64,000 nucleotides of DNA from positions 186,001 through 250,000 of the forward strand of contig NZ_WRPP01000005.1 of the NCBI RefSeq assembly GCF_009760405.1. The letters are read 5' to 3'. Each line of letters begins with the position of its first letter. Position 1 is the first letter of the stretch. This stretch comes from Nocardia terrae (lineage in GTDB: Bacteria > Actinomycetota > Actinomycetes > Mycobacteriales > Mycobacteriaceae). Position numbers and translations under genes: made by a program. The notes under the pieces are model-generated. The model made no database searches. It had not been told where the DNA came from and was given only the letters and a program-made list of their open reading frames with translations. Below are positions 54,070-62,544 of this stretch, one piece after another.

Positions 54070-55563
54070 CTAGTGGCGGGTCGCGGTGCCGATGGTCTTG
54101 GCGATCAGCAGGACGTCCAGGACCATCGACCAGTTCTCGACGTACGAAAGGTCCAGTCGGAGGGCGTCTTCCGGAGTCAGAGCGGTGCGTCCGCTTATCT
54201 GCCACAGGCCGGTTAGGCCGGGTTTCACCAGGAGGCGGCGGCGCATGACGCCGTCGTAGGAGTCGACCTCTCGTTGGTGTTGGGGGCGGGGGCCGACGAT
54301 GCTCATTTCGCCGCGGAGGACGTTGAGGAATTGGGGCAGGTCGTCGAGGGAGTATTTGCGGATCACTCTGCCGATGGGGGTGATTCGGGGGTCGGTGGGG
54401 GCGTCGATGAAGAGGGCGCCGTTGGATTCGAGGAGGGCGTCGAGGTGGGGGGTGGCGTCGGCGTACATGCTGCGGAACTTGATCATTCGGAACGGGTGGC
54501 CGTCGCGGCCGATGCGTTCGGAGAGGTAGAAGACCGGGCCGCGGCTGGTGAGTTTGACGGCGGCGGCGATGAGGAGGAGGGAGGGGGCTATCGCGAGGAG
54601 GGCAGCGGAGGCGAAGCAGAAGTCGAAGACGTCCTTGCGGATCGATTTCGCGCGGTCGTATTGGGGCTTTTCGACGTGCAACATCGGCATGTCGGCGACC
54701 ACTCGGTGGGTCAGGCGGGTGCCTGCGATGTCGACCAGGCCGGGGGTGACGATGAGTTCGGCGCCCAGCTCGTCGAGTTCCCATGCCATGCGGCGGAAGT
54801 CGGCGGGGCCGAGGTTGTCGGTGGCGGTGACGGCCACGGTGTCGGCGCCGGTGCGGCGGACGGCGTCGATGACGTCGTGATCGCTTGCGAGTACCGGGAT
54901 TTCGTGGCAGCCGACTTCGAGGACGCGGTCGGCAAGGGTGCCCTCGTCGCGGGTGCAGACGCCGATGACCTGATAGCCGGAGTCGGTGTCGCGGGAGAAC
55001 GCCGCCACCATGGCGCGGGCGGCTTCGGGGCTGCCGACCACCAGCATGGCGGTGCGGTAGTCGCCTTGGGCGCGGCGTTTGGCCACCCAGTGACGCCAGG
55101 CTCGGCGTTCGGCCATCAGTCCGAGCATGCCGAGTGGGAGGGCGATGGCCAGATAACCGCGGGCGATGTCTATGCGGAGCAGTAGCGACAGGATGGCTAT
55201 CCCGCCGAAGAGCTTCAGCGAAGCCGAGACCACGCATCTGTATTCATCTGTGCCACTGCCGATTACGCGCGGCGACCGGGTTCCGCCGAGGGTCAGCATG
55301 GCCGACCAGGCCAGCACCAGCACCGTCGACACCATGAAATAGCCGACTTCGAGGGGTAGCTTGGCGGTCAGCGGCGGTTCGATGCCCGCGCCGCCGAAAC
55401 GAATCAATTGGGCAAATCCGACGATTAACACCAGCACGAATAAGTCGCTGACAAATAGCCGACGAGCGTAATCCGCTTGCCAGCGTTCACGATCCGAGCG
55501 CGGCTCGGGGCGCGGAGGCCGGTGGGCACGCACGGCGCGACCGGCTGAAATCTCGTAACTCAT
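54070..55563 (-). CDS. polyprenyl-phosphate sugar-1-phosphate transferase
   Basis: A 497-residue initiating glycosyltransferase of the WbaP/exopolysaccharide type. Four to five transmembrane helices lie in residues 35-150, then a CoA-binding-like domain (MLVVGSPEAARAMVAAFSRD, VIGVCTRDEG), one more helix (FCFASAALLAIAPSLLLIAA) and the catalytic Bac_transf domain with TSRGPVFYLSERIGRDGHPF, MIKFRSMYAD and LDDLPQFLNVLRGEMSIVGP. It attaches the first sugar phosphate to polyprenyl phosphate to start a surface polysaccharide. The ATG at 55563 is chosen for GGGGGAGGTG upstream. It diverges from the deoxysugar genes, which probably supply its pathway. Confidence 0.9.
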   Translation of the reverse strand: MSYEISAGRAVRAHRPPRPEPRSDRERWQADYARRLFVSDLFVLVLIVGFAQLIRFGGAGIEPPLTAKLPLEVGYFMVSTVLVLAWSAMLTLGGTRSPRVIGSGTDEYRCVVSASLKLFGGIAILSLLLRIDIARGYLAIALPLGMLGLMAERRAWRHWVAKRRAQGDYRTAMLVVGSPEAARAMVAAFSRDTDSGYQVIGVCTRDEGTLADRVLEVGCHEIPVLASDHDVIDAVRRTGADTVAVTATDNLGPADFRRMAWELDELGAELIVTPGLVDIAGTRLTHRVVADMPMLHVEKPQYDRAKSIRKDVFDFCFASAALLAIAPSLLLIAAAVKLTSRGPVFYLSERIGRDGHPFRMIKFRSMYADATPHLDALLESNGALFIDAPTDPRITPIGRVIRKYSLDDLPQFLNVLRGEMSIVGPRPQHQREVDSYDGVMRRRLLVKPGLTGLWQISGRTALTPEDALRLDLSYVENWSMVLDVLLIAKTIGTATRH

Positions 55564-56084
55564 GAAACGAACGCACCTCCCCCACGGGAGAACTCGGTTC
55601 CGATCCCCACTGATCGGTGCCGCGAACAGGCTGACGCCGGCTTCCCAAGGGCTTTCCGGACCATGAACAACCGATGTGGCCGTCGAGTAGTTCGGCGACC
55701 AGAAGCCGAATGTTACACACCCCGGGCGACGCAGACCTTCAAACGCACACCGGCGCAACGTTTCCAGAAAGTAACAGGTTTGAAGACGACTGGGAGCCCG
55801 CACCCCTCCCCTAATTTCCCCTATTCGCAAAGTCGCAGGTTGAACTACGCACGATACACCGTGTGAGCTGATGGAAAGCCTTGGCGTGCAAGGCTCGAAA
55901 GTTTGCCGACCGAGCGCCCGGTTCTGCGAGTCGCAGAAATCCAGTTGTTTTTGGCACCATCCGTCACCTGCTCAGCCCGGTGGCACCACGGAAAGCTGTT
56001 GTAACGTAAGGCCGGACCGGGCCGACCTCAGGTCATCCGGTGCTGCGCGGGCAGCCCTGGCTCGGCGAAAGGTGGGGAATTTTC
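55564..56084. other. divergent regulatory region of the sugar cluster
   Basis: About 520 bases separate the initiating transferase from the C-methyltransferase. The region is AT-richer than its flanks and holds no supported gene. It must carry the promoters of both transcription units. TTGTAACGTAAGG near 56000 looks like a -10 region for the plus-strand operon, and ACACCGTGT near 55855 is a short palindrome. Confidence 0.45.
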
Positions 56085-57350
56085 GTGCAATGTCGTCTTT
56101 GCGACTCCAAGAGTTTGATCAGCATTCTCGATCTAGGTGCCACACCGCCCTGCGAGAAGTTTCTGCCGGCCGACGAGCTGGACCTGCCCGAACCGACATA
56201 TCCACTGCATCTGCGGCTCTGTGAGAACTGCTTGTTGCTGCAGATTCCGGCGCTCATCACTCCGGAAGAGACTTTCACGGAATATGCTTACTTTTCGTCT
56301 TTTTCGGACAGCTGGGTTCGCCATGCAAAACTCTTTGTGGACCAAGCAATCACTCGGTTAAATCTGAGCAACGAAAGCTTCGTAGTCGAGGTGGCGAGCA
56401 ACGACGGCTACCTGTTGCAGCACGCGGTCGCCGCCGGAATCCCGTGCCTGGGCATCGAGCCCTCGGTGAATGTCGGTGCGGCAGCGCGGGACCGGGGCGT
56501 CCCGACCGAAACCGCCTTCCTCGACGAGGAGCTGGCGGCGCGCGTGCGCGCCGAGCATCGGCCCGCGAATCTGGTGGTGGCCAACAATGTTTACGCCCAC
56601 ATCCCCGATCTGCTGGGGTTCACCCGCTCGCTGCGGGCGCTCATGGCCGATGACGGCTGGCTGTCCATCGAGGTGCACCACGCACTGAATCTGGTGGCGC
56701 TGGCGCAGTTCGACACGATCTATCACGAGCACTTCCAGTACTACACGCTGCTCTCGGCCCAGCGGGCGCTGGCGACGGCCGGGCTCGAGGTCGTGGACTG
56801 CGAATTGATTGGCACACATGGCGGTTCGCTTCGGGTCTGGGCGCGGCCGCAGGGTGTGGGGACACCGACCGAACGGGTCGCCGAGGTGTTGCGGCTCGAG
56901 GCCGACGCGGGGCTGCACGACGTCGCCGGATACCTCGAACTGCGACCGGACACCGAGCGGGTCCGGCAGGATCTGCTGCGATTCCTCTTGGAGGCCAAGG
57001 CATCCGGGAAGCGGGTCGTGGGCTATGGGGCGCCCGGCAAGGGCAACACCCTGCTCAACTACTGCGGTATTCGCACCGACCTGCTCGAGTACACCGTGGA
57101 CCGAAACCCTTACAAGCACGGACGGTTCACGCCGGGCACCCGGATTCCGATATACGGGGCCGAGCAGATCGACGCCGATCGTCCGGACGTGGTGCTGGTG
57201 CTGCCCTGGAACCTGGAGCGCGAGATCACCTCGCAGCTGCGCCATGTCACCGAATGGGGCGGGGAAATCGTGTACCCGCTCCCCCATCTCCATCATGCGA
57301 CGTTCGACGATGCCGCCGCACCCAGCCTCACGGAAAGGCAAGCGAAGTGA
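56085..57350 (+). CDS. SAM-dependent sugar C-methyltransferase
   Basis: A 421-residue C-methyltransferase of the TylC3/NovU type. The N-terminal zinc-finger-like part has CRLCDS and CENCLLLQ. The SAM domain starts at FVVEVASNDGYLLQHAV, and the catalytic region contains TIYHEHFQYYTLLSAQRAL, with the His/Tyr pair of the family. The C-terminal domain (GYGAPGKGNTLLNYCGI) binds the nucleotide-sugar. It transfers a methyl group to C3 of a keto-deoxysugar. The GTG at 56085 fits the zinc-finger start and has AAAGGTGGGGA upstream. The stop overlaps the next gene (GTGA). Confidence 0.9.
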   Translation: MQCRLCDSKSLISILDLGATPPCEKFLPADELDLPEPTYPLHLRLCENCLLLQIPALITPEETFTEYAYFSSFSDSWVRHAKLFVDQAITRLNLSNESFVVEVASNDGYLLQHAVAAGIPCLGIEPSVNVGAAARDRGVPTETAFLDEELAARVRAEHRPANLVVANNVYAHIPDLLGFTRSLRALMADDGWLSIEVHHALNLVALAQFDTIYHEHFQYYTLLSAQRALATAGLEVVDCELIGTHGGSLRVWARPQGVGTPTERVAEVLRLEADAGLHDVAGYLELRPDTERVRQDLLRFLLEAKASGKRVVGYGAPGKGNTLLNYCGIRTDLLEYTVDRNPYKHGRFTPGTRIPIYGAEQIDADRPDVVLVLPWNLEREITSQLRHVTEWGGEIVYPLPHLHHATFDDAAAPSLTERQAK

Positions 57351-58129
57351 AGGTCGTACTGTTCTGCGGCGGCTACGGCATGAGGATGCGCAACGACACC
57401 GGCGATGCCATCCCCAAACCCATGCAGATGGTGGGCCCGCGCCCGCTCATCTGGCACGTCATGCGCTACTACGCCCACTACGGGCACAAGGACTTCGTGC
57501 TGTGCCTGGGTTACGGCGCGGCGCACATCAAGAACTTCTTCCTCACCTACCAGGAGTCGGTGTCCAACGACTTCGTCATCCACGGCGGCAAGGTCGAACT
57601 GCTGCAGTCCGATATCAGCGACTGGACCATCACCTTCGTCGACACCGGGGTGGAGTCGCCCATCGGTGAGCGGCTGCGCCGGGTGCGCGGGCACCTAGAA
57701 GGTGAGCGCTACTTCCTGGCCAACTACTCCGACGTGCTCACCGACGCCCCGCTGGACGAGATGATCGAGAAGGTCCAGGCTTCCGGCGCCGCGGCGTCGA
57801 TGATGATCGTGCCGCCGAACTCCTCGTTCCACTGCGTGGACGTGAACTCGGCCGGGGAGGTCAAGAACATCACTCCCGCGACGAAACTGCCCATCTGGCT
57901 CAACGGCGGGTACTTCGTGCTGACCCAGGAGATCTTCGAGCACCTGACACCCGGCGCGGATCTGGTGGACGACGCGTGCGGTGCGCTCGCCGAGCAGGGC
58001 AAGCTGTTCGGCTATCAGCATCACGGCTTCTGGAAGCCCGCCGACACCTTCAAGGAGCGCGCCGAGCTCGATTCCGGGTATCAGAAGGGCGACCGCCCGT
58101 GGGCCGTGTGGGAGTCGCGCTCCGCATGA
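57347..58129 (+). CDS. rfbF: glucose-1-phosphate cytidylyltransferase
   Basis: A 260-residue nucleotidyltransferase. VKVVLFCGGYGMRMRNDTGD holds the nucleotide loop, with PKPMQMVGPRPLIWHVM, FLANYSDVLTDAPL and YQHHGFWKPADTFKE as family signatures. It makes CDP-glucose from CTP and glucose-1-phosphate, the first step towards CDP-3,6-dideoxyhexoses and branched sugars. The GTG overlaps the methyltransferase stop, and the stop overlaps the next ATG, so all three genes are tightly coupled. No CDP-glucose 4,6-dehydratase (rfbG) is visible in the window. Confidence 0.94.
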   Translation: MKVVLFCGGYGMRMRNDTGDAIPKPMQMVGPRPLIWHVMRYYAHYGHKDFVLCLGYGAAHIKNFFLTYQESVSNDFVIHGGKVELLQSDISDWTITFVDTGVESPIGERLRRVRGHLEGERYFLANYSDVLTDAPLDEMIEKVQASGAAASMMIVPPNSSFHCVDVNSAGEVKNITPATKLPIWLNGGYFVLTQEIFEHLTPGADLVDDACGALAEQGKLFGYQHHGFWKPADTFKERAELDSGYQKGDRPWAVWESRSA

Positions 58130-58776
58130 TTCGACTCGACACCGGCGCGGTCTCCGAGATCGCGTTGCTGGCCGCCCATTGCGATGACCTGGCCATCGGG
58201 ATGGGGGGCACGTTGCTGACGTTGTGCGAAGCCAGGCCGGGGCTGCGGGTTCGGGCGTTGATCCTCACCGGGGCGGGGACCGAAAGGGAAACCGAGGAGC
58301 AGCGTGCGCTCGAAGCCTTCTGTCCCGGTGCGGATTTGGATCTGACGATTCTGGACATCCCGGATGGGCGGACGCCCGCGCACTGGGAGCGGGCCAAGGA
58401 TGCGGTGGCCGCGCTGGCCCGGGGTGGCTCTGCCCAGGTGGTGTTCGCGCCGCAGCGGCACGATGCCCACCAGGATCACCGGCTGCTGGCCGAGCTGGCG
58501 CCCACCGAGTTTCGCGATCACCTGATCCTCGGCTACGAGATCCTCAAGTGGGAGAACGATACGCCGCAGCCGACGGTGTTCGTGCCATTGCTCGCCGATC
58601 GCGCGGAGCGCAAGGCCGAGCTGTTGATGAAACATTATCCCTCGCAACGTAATCGGGACTGGTACGACGAACAGTCCTTCCTGGCCCTGTCCCGGCTGCG
58701 CGGGGTGCAGTGCCGCGCCCGCCACGCCGAGGCGTTCCTGCTCGACAAGGCCACCATCACTTTCGGAGGTGCATAG
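58126..58776 (+). CDS. PIG-L-family deacetylase
   Basis: A 216-residue metal-dependent deacetylase. The zinc-binding motifs are AAHCDDLAIGMGG (an HxDD form) and QRHDAHQDHRLLAEL (HxxDH-like). It resembles LmbE/PIG-L enzymes that remove N-acetyl groups from sugars. The PHxDD block reads HCDD here, so substrate geometry may differ. It lies between the cytidylyltransferase and the epimerase, with an ATGA overlap on its 5' side, so it probably acts on an N-acetyl-sugar of this pathway. Confidence 0.9.
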   Translation: MIRLDTGAVSEIALLAAHCDDLAIGMGGTLLTLCEARPGLRVRALILTGAGTERETEEQRALEAFCPGADLDLTILDIPDGRTPAHWERAKDAVAALARGGSAQVVFAPQRHDAHQDHRLLAELAPTEFRDHLILGYEILKWENDTPQPTVFVPLLADRAERKAELLMKHYPSQRNRDWYDEQSFLALSRLRGVQCRARHAEAFLLDKATITFGGA

Positions 58777-58778
58777 TC

Positions 58779-59807
58779 ATGCGCGTTCTCGTCACCGGAC
58801 ATCAGGGCTATCTGGGGACCGTCATGGTGCCGGCGCTACAGGCGGCCGGTCACGACGTGACCGGTCTGGACAGCGGGTATTTCGCCGAATGCGTGCTGGG
58901 CGAGGCGCCGCCCGCGCCGCCGACGCTCAGTGTGGATCTGCGCGATGTGACGGTCGAGCAGCTGGCCGGGTTCGACGCGGTGGTGCATCTGGCGGCGCTG
59001 TCCAATGACCCGCTGGGCGCGCTGGCTCCGCAGATCACCTACGACATCAACCATCACGCCTCGGTGCGGCTGGCCCGGCTCGCGAAAGAGGCCGGGGTGC
59101 GCCGGTTCCTCTACGCCTCCACATGTTCGGTGTACGGGGCGGCCGGGGACGGTCTGGTGGCCGAGGACGCGCCGCTGCGGCCGTTGACGCCGTACGCCGA
59201 ATCCAAGGTGCGCGTCGAGGACGATGTGGCCGCCATCGCCGATTCCGGCTTCTCGCCGGTCTTCCTGCGCAATGCCACCGCGTTCGGCTTCTCGCCGCGG
59301 CTGCGCGCGGACATCGTGCTCAACAATCTCGTCGGGTACGCGGTGCTCACCGGCGAGGTGAAGGTGCTCTCCGACGGCACGCCGTGGCGGCCGCTGGTGC
59401 ACGCGCAGGACATCGCGCAGGCGTTCGCCGTGTGCCTGGAAGCGCCGATCGAGGCCATTCACTGCCGGGCCTACAACGTCGGCACCGAGGCCAATAATCT
59501 GACCGTCGCGGAGATCGCGCGGGCGGTGGTCGACGTGGTCCCGGGATCCACGCTGGTCATCACCGGCGAGAGCGGGGCGGATCCGCGGTCCTACCGGGTC
59601 GATTTCGGTTATGCCCGAAAGGAACTCGGCTTCGAGGGGCAGTGGAGCATTCCCGACGGCGCGGCCGAGCTGTACCGGGAGTACACCGCGCGCGGGCTGA
59701 CCTCGGAGGCGTTCTTCGAGCGGTTCACCCGTCTGGCACACCTGAAGTCGCTCAAGGCCGCGGGTGTGCTCGACGACGAACTGCGCCGGATCAGGACCGG
59801 GGTGTGA
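58779..59807 (+). CDS. NAD-dependent epimerase/dehydratase (SDR)
   Basis: A 342-residue extended SDR enzyme. VLVTGHQGYLGTVM is the NAD-binding TGxxGxxG motif, YASTCSVYG holds the catalytic Ser, and LTPYAESKVRVED holds the YxxxK pair. It has two more bases of spacing than a direct overlap after the deacetylase, with GGAGG ahead of the ATG. The family includes 4,6-dehydratases, 4-epimerases and 4-ketoreductases; the sequence alone does not separate these. As the only dehydratase/epimerase-type gene beside rfbF it may act on the CDP-sugar. Its 3' end overlaps the convergent epimerase gene by 17 bases. Confidence 0.88.
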   Translation: MRVLVTGHQGYLGTVMVPALQAAGHDVTGLDSGYFAECVLGEAPPAPPTLSVDLRDVTVEQLAGFDAVVHLAALSNDPLGALAPQITYDINHHASVRLARLAKEAGVRRFLYASTCSVYGAAGDGLVAEDAPLRPLTPYAESKVRVEDDVAAIADSGFSPVFLRNATAFGFSPRLRADIVLNNLVGYAVLTGEVKVLSDGTPWRPLVHAQDIAQAFAVCLEAPIEAIHCRAYNVGTEANNLTVAEIARAVVDVVPGSTLVITGESGADPRSYRVDFGYARKELGFEGQWSIPDGAAELYREYTARGLTSEAFFERFTRLAHLKSLKAAGVLDDELRRIRTGV

Positions 59808-60354
59808 GGTGATCGAGGAGCTCACGCCAGGAGCCCGCGGCCGCGTCGCGCGGCGACACCACCGTCACCGGCTGCGGCCAGGCGATGGCCAGGTCCGGGT
59901 CGTGGTAGGCCACGCCCAGGTCCTCGGCCGGGTCGTGCGGTCGGTCGATGCGGTAGCAGACGTCGGCCACCTCGGTCAGCGCCTGGAAGCCGTGCAGGAA
60001 CCCCGGCGGGACGTACAGGTGGCGGAAGTCGGTGTCGTCCAGCAGGAATGCCTGCTGCCGGCCGAAGGTCTCCGAGCCGGGGCGGATGTCGACCAGGACG
60101 TCGTGGACCGCCCCGTGGGCACAGCGGACGAGCTTGGCCTCGCCGCGGCCGGAGCGGCCGTGCATGCCGCGAATGACGCCGCGCACGGACCGGGATTGCG
60201 AGTCCTGGACGAAGCCCGACGCGATGCCTGGTTTGCCCAGGTGCGTATCGAATTCTTCGGCGTCGAAGGTTCTGGTGAACAGGCCGCGGTCGTCACGGAA
60301 GGGATCCGGGGTCAGCAGCAGGACGTCGGCGAGGTCGGTCGATTCGATGCGCAC
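59791..60354 (-). CDS. dTDP-4-dehydrorhamnose 3,5-epimerase-like protein
   Basis: A 187-residue RmlC-type cupin. RGVIRGMHGRSGRGEAKLVR holds the catalytic His, VLVDIRPGSETFGR and VPPGFLHGFQALTEVADVCY complete the sugar site, and YHDPDLAIAWP is the C-terminal signature. It epimerises C3 and/or C5 of a 4-keto-deoxysugar. The start is a GTG at 60354. The start of the next gene, on the opposite strand, is only 14 bp away, so the promoter must lie within coding sequence or be shared. Glycine insertions near the catalytic His differ from classic RmlC. Confidence 0.88.
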   Translation of the reverse strand: MRIESTDLADVLLLTPDPFRDDRGLFTRTFDAEEFDTHLGKPGIASGFVQDSQSRSVRGVIRGMHGRSGRGEAKLVRCAHGAVHDVLVDIRPGSETFGRQQAFLLDDTDFRHLYVPPGFLHGFQALTEVADVCYRIDRPHDPAEDLGVAYHDPDLAIAWPQPVTVVSPRDAAAGSWRELLDHLTPRS

Positions 60355-60368
60355 CGGGTCATCGTGCC

Positions 60369-61466
60369 ATGAGCGGCGAACCGCTGTACGGGTGTCGCGG
60401 CTGCGGGCTCGGGCCGCTGGTGCGGGTGCTGGATCTCGGGAAAATGCCTGCGGCGGACCACTTTCCGAGTATGACGTCGGTGGATACCGGATCCGAGGCC
60501 ACCCATCCACTGGCCATGGACCTGTGTGCCATGTGCGGGCTGGCGCAGCTGGCCGAGGACGATACGGTCACCGCGGAACCGCGGGGCGTGGAGCCGCAGG
60601 CGCTGCGGGATCAGGCCGTCGACGCGGTGTCGCGGGTGGCCGCGGGTGGCTGGCTGCCCGGCGGCGGCACGGTGCGGGAGTTCGGCAGCCCGCACGGCGG
60701 GAGCTGGCTACCGTTGCTGACCGAGCGCGATTACGTGCTGACCGGCGGGCCCGCGGATGTGGTGATCGACTGCTTCGGGATCATGCACGAACCTCATCAG
60801 CGGGTGGCGTTCGCGCAGCGGGCGGCGGCCACCGCGCCGGGCGGAGTGCTGCTGCTGCAGTTCCATTCGCTGCACACCATCGTGCGGCAGGGGCAGTGGA
60901 ATGCGTTGCGGCACGGGCATTTCGCGTACTACTCGATGGCGGCGCTGCAGAAGTTGCTGCGGTCGGCGGGGATGGTCGCGGTGACGGCGTGGGAGTTCTC
61001 GCTCTACGGCGGGTCGGTGCTGGTGGCGGCGGTGCACGCGCCGGCCGAGGCCGATCCGTGGATCGCCCGGGTCTGCGCCCAGGAGGCCGCGGTGGCGGAT
61101 CCGGCCGTGGTGCGAGGGCTGCAGCAGGAGGCGGACCGGCAGGCCGGGGCCTTGCGGCGGTGGGTGGAATCCGAATCCGCCTCCGGCCGTGTCGTTTACG
61201 CGTACGGCGCGGCCTCGCGCGCGGTGGCGCTGTTCCATCTCGCGGGCCTGCATCGCGGTCTGCTGGCCGGTGTGGCGGATGCTTCGCCGGGCAAGCAGGG
61301 CCGTCGCATGCCCGGTACCGACATCCCGATCATGTCTCCGGCGGAACTGCTTGCCGCGCAGCCGGATCGGGTGCTGTTGACACTGCCCGATCTGCTGCCG
61401 GAGGTTTCCGAACGGTGGCCCGAACTCGAGGGAAGGTGGGTGATCGACGTGCCCGAAACACTATGA
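60369..61466 (+). CDS. C-methyltransferase-like protein with a degenerate SAM site
   Basis: A 365-residue relative of the methyltransferase at 56085. It keeps the zinc-finger cysteines (CRGCGLG, CAMCGLAQL), the segment RHGHFAYYSMAALQKLL, aligned with the catalytic HEHFQYYTLLSA, and the C-terminal domain (YAYGAASRAVALFHLAG). The SAM-binding glycine motif is replaced by REFGSPHGGSWLPLL, and about 40 residues between the SAM site and the catalytic segment are missing. It may have lost methyl transfer or use another donor. It is translated from an ATG 14 bp from the divergent epimerase start. Confidence 0.8.
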   Translation: MSGEPLYGCRGCGLGPLVRVLDLGKMPAADHFPSMTSVDTGSEATHPLAMDLCAMCGLAQLAEDDTVTAEPRGVEPQALRDQAVDAVSRVAAGGWLPGGGTVREFGSPHGGSWLPLLTERDYVLTGGPADVVIDCFGIMHEPHQRVAFAQRAAATAPGGVLLLQFHSLHTIVRQGQWNALRHGHFAYYSMAALQKLLRSAGMVAVTAWEFSLYGGSVLVAAVHAPAEADPWIARVCAQEAAVADPAVVRGLQQEADRQAGALRRWVESESASGRVVYAYGAASRAVALFHLAGLHRGLLAGVADASPGKQGRRMPGTDIPIMSPAELLAAQPDRVLLTLPDLLPEVSERWPELEGRWVIDVPETL

Positions 61467-61599
61467 ATGCCTTAATATTTCTAGCTGGGGGCTGATCTTC
61501 GGCCTAGGGGGACGTTCACCCACGTTCCAGTGTTCTGGGGAATCATCACGCACGCGTACGCTCAACGCCGTTAGACCTGATGAGGGAATGGGAATAATC

Positions 61600-62223
61600 A
61601 TGCGCAACAACACGACTGCGCTCTCTCGTACCGCCACCGTGGCGGTCGCCGGCACCATCGGACTTGCACTGAGCGGGGGCACCGGTGCCGCCGCGGTGGA
61701 TGCCACCAACTCCATTGTCGACCAGCAAGGCCGCACGGTCGAGGCCATCTCGGCCGATACCCGCATCGACTGGGTGCCGCCGCTGGACGGCAATCCGCTC
61801 ACCCGCGAGTGGTTCCACAACGGCAAGGCCTGCTTCAAGGTGGACCTGCCGGCGGGCGATCCGTGGACCGGCCACATCACCATGGGCTACCAGGTGGGCT
61901 ATCCGGCCACGCTCTCGGGCAAGATCTCCTTCCAGTACCAGACTCCGGGCCTGGAGCTGGAACTCGGCACCGACGCCAAAGCCGATGTCTTCAACCTGAT
62001 TCCGACGCTGGGCGTGCAGCTCGATGTCGGTTTCGGTCCCGGTATCCAGTCGGTGGACGTCGCCGGCGGCGACGTGTCCGGTGCGGGAGGCTGCATCAGC
62101 ATCGCGGGCTTCCACGGGACCGTCACCGGCGTCCTGGGCACCACCACCATCCGGCCGTTCGTGCGGCTGGTGAGCGGCTCGGGTGACACCGTGGTCGCGT
62201 ACGGCCCGCTGTCCACGAACTGA
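61600..62223 (+). CDS. MspA-family porin
   Basis: A 207-residue exported protein. The signal peptide is MRNNTTALSRTATVAVAGTI with cleavage near GGTGAAA. The mature protein has the MspA beta-strand pattern: TRIDWVPPLDGNPLTREWFH, VGYQVGYP-like MGYQVGYPATLSGKI, LGTDAKADVFNLIPTLGVQL and the final RLVSGSGDTVVAYG. MspA proteins form octameric pores in the mycolic-acid outer membrane. The ATG at 61600 is preceded by GGGAATGGGAA; an in-frame ATG at 61588 is possible. It stands alone between the sugar genes. Confidence 0.9.
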   Translation: MRNNTTALSRTATVAVAGTIGLALSGGTGAAAVDATNSIVDQQGRTVEAISADTRIDWVPPLDGNPLTREWFHNGKACFKVDLPAGDPWTGHITMGYQVGYPATLSGKISFQYQTPGLELELGTDAKADVFNLIPTLGVQLDVGFGPGIQSVDVAGGDVSGAGGCISIAGFHGTVTGVLGTTTIRPFVRLVSGSGDTVVAYGPLSTN

Positions 62224-62307
62224 GGTGCCGGGTCCGGGTGGGGACAGCCACCCGGACCCGCTACACCGGAATCGCGAGAAGCGTTGGGGCGGAACGGCCT
62301 CGGAGGG

Positions 62308-62466
62308 CAACCGGGCGGACTGGTTCACGGCATCCCCGATCACCGTGTACTCGTAGCGATTCTCCGCACCGATATTGCCCGCGAAGACCGTGCCGTAAGC
62401 GACGCCGATACCGAAATCCAGCATTCCCGGGGGCCGGATTCGAGGGCCGTGTGGAAGCAGCGCCAA
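62308..62466 (-). pseudogene. remnant of a class III adenylate cyclase
   Basis: About 53 codons on the minus strand encode the core of a class III cyclase: LDFGIGVAYGTVFAGNIGAE followed by NRYEYTVIGDAVNQSARL. These are the fifth-strand and dimer-interface motifs of mycobacterial-type cyclases. Nothing before or after belongs to a cyclase, and the frame ends in unrelated sequence. It has no start or ribosome site. Confidence 0.8.
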
Positions 62467-62544
62467 CGGCGGAGCGGGCCCGAGGTTGACAGGTCGATGT
62501 CGACGGTCTCGGAAATCCTGCGCGGCGATTGTTCTTGCCGTTGC

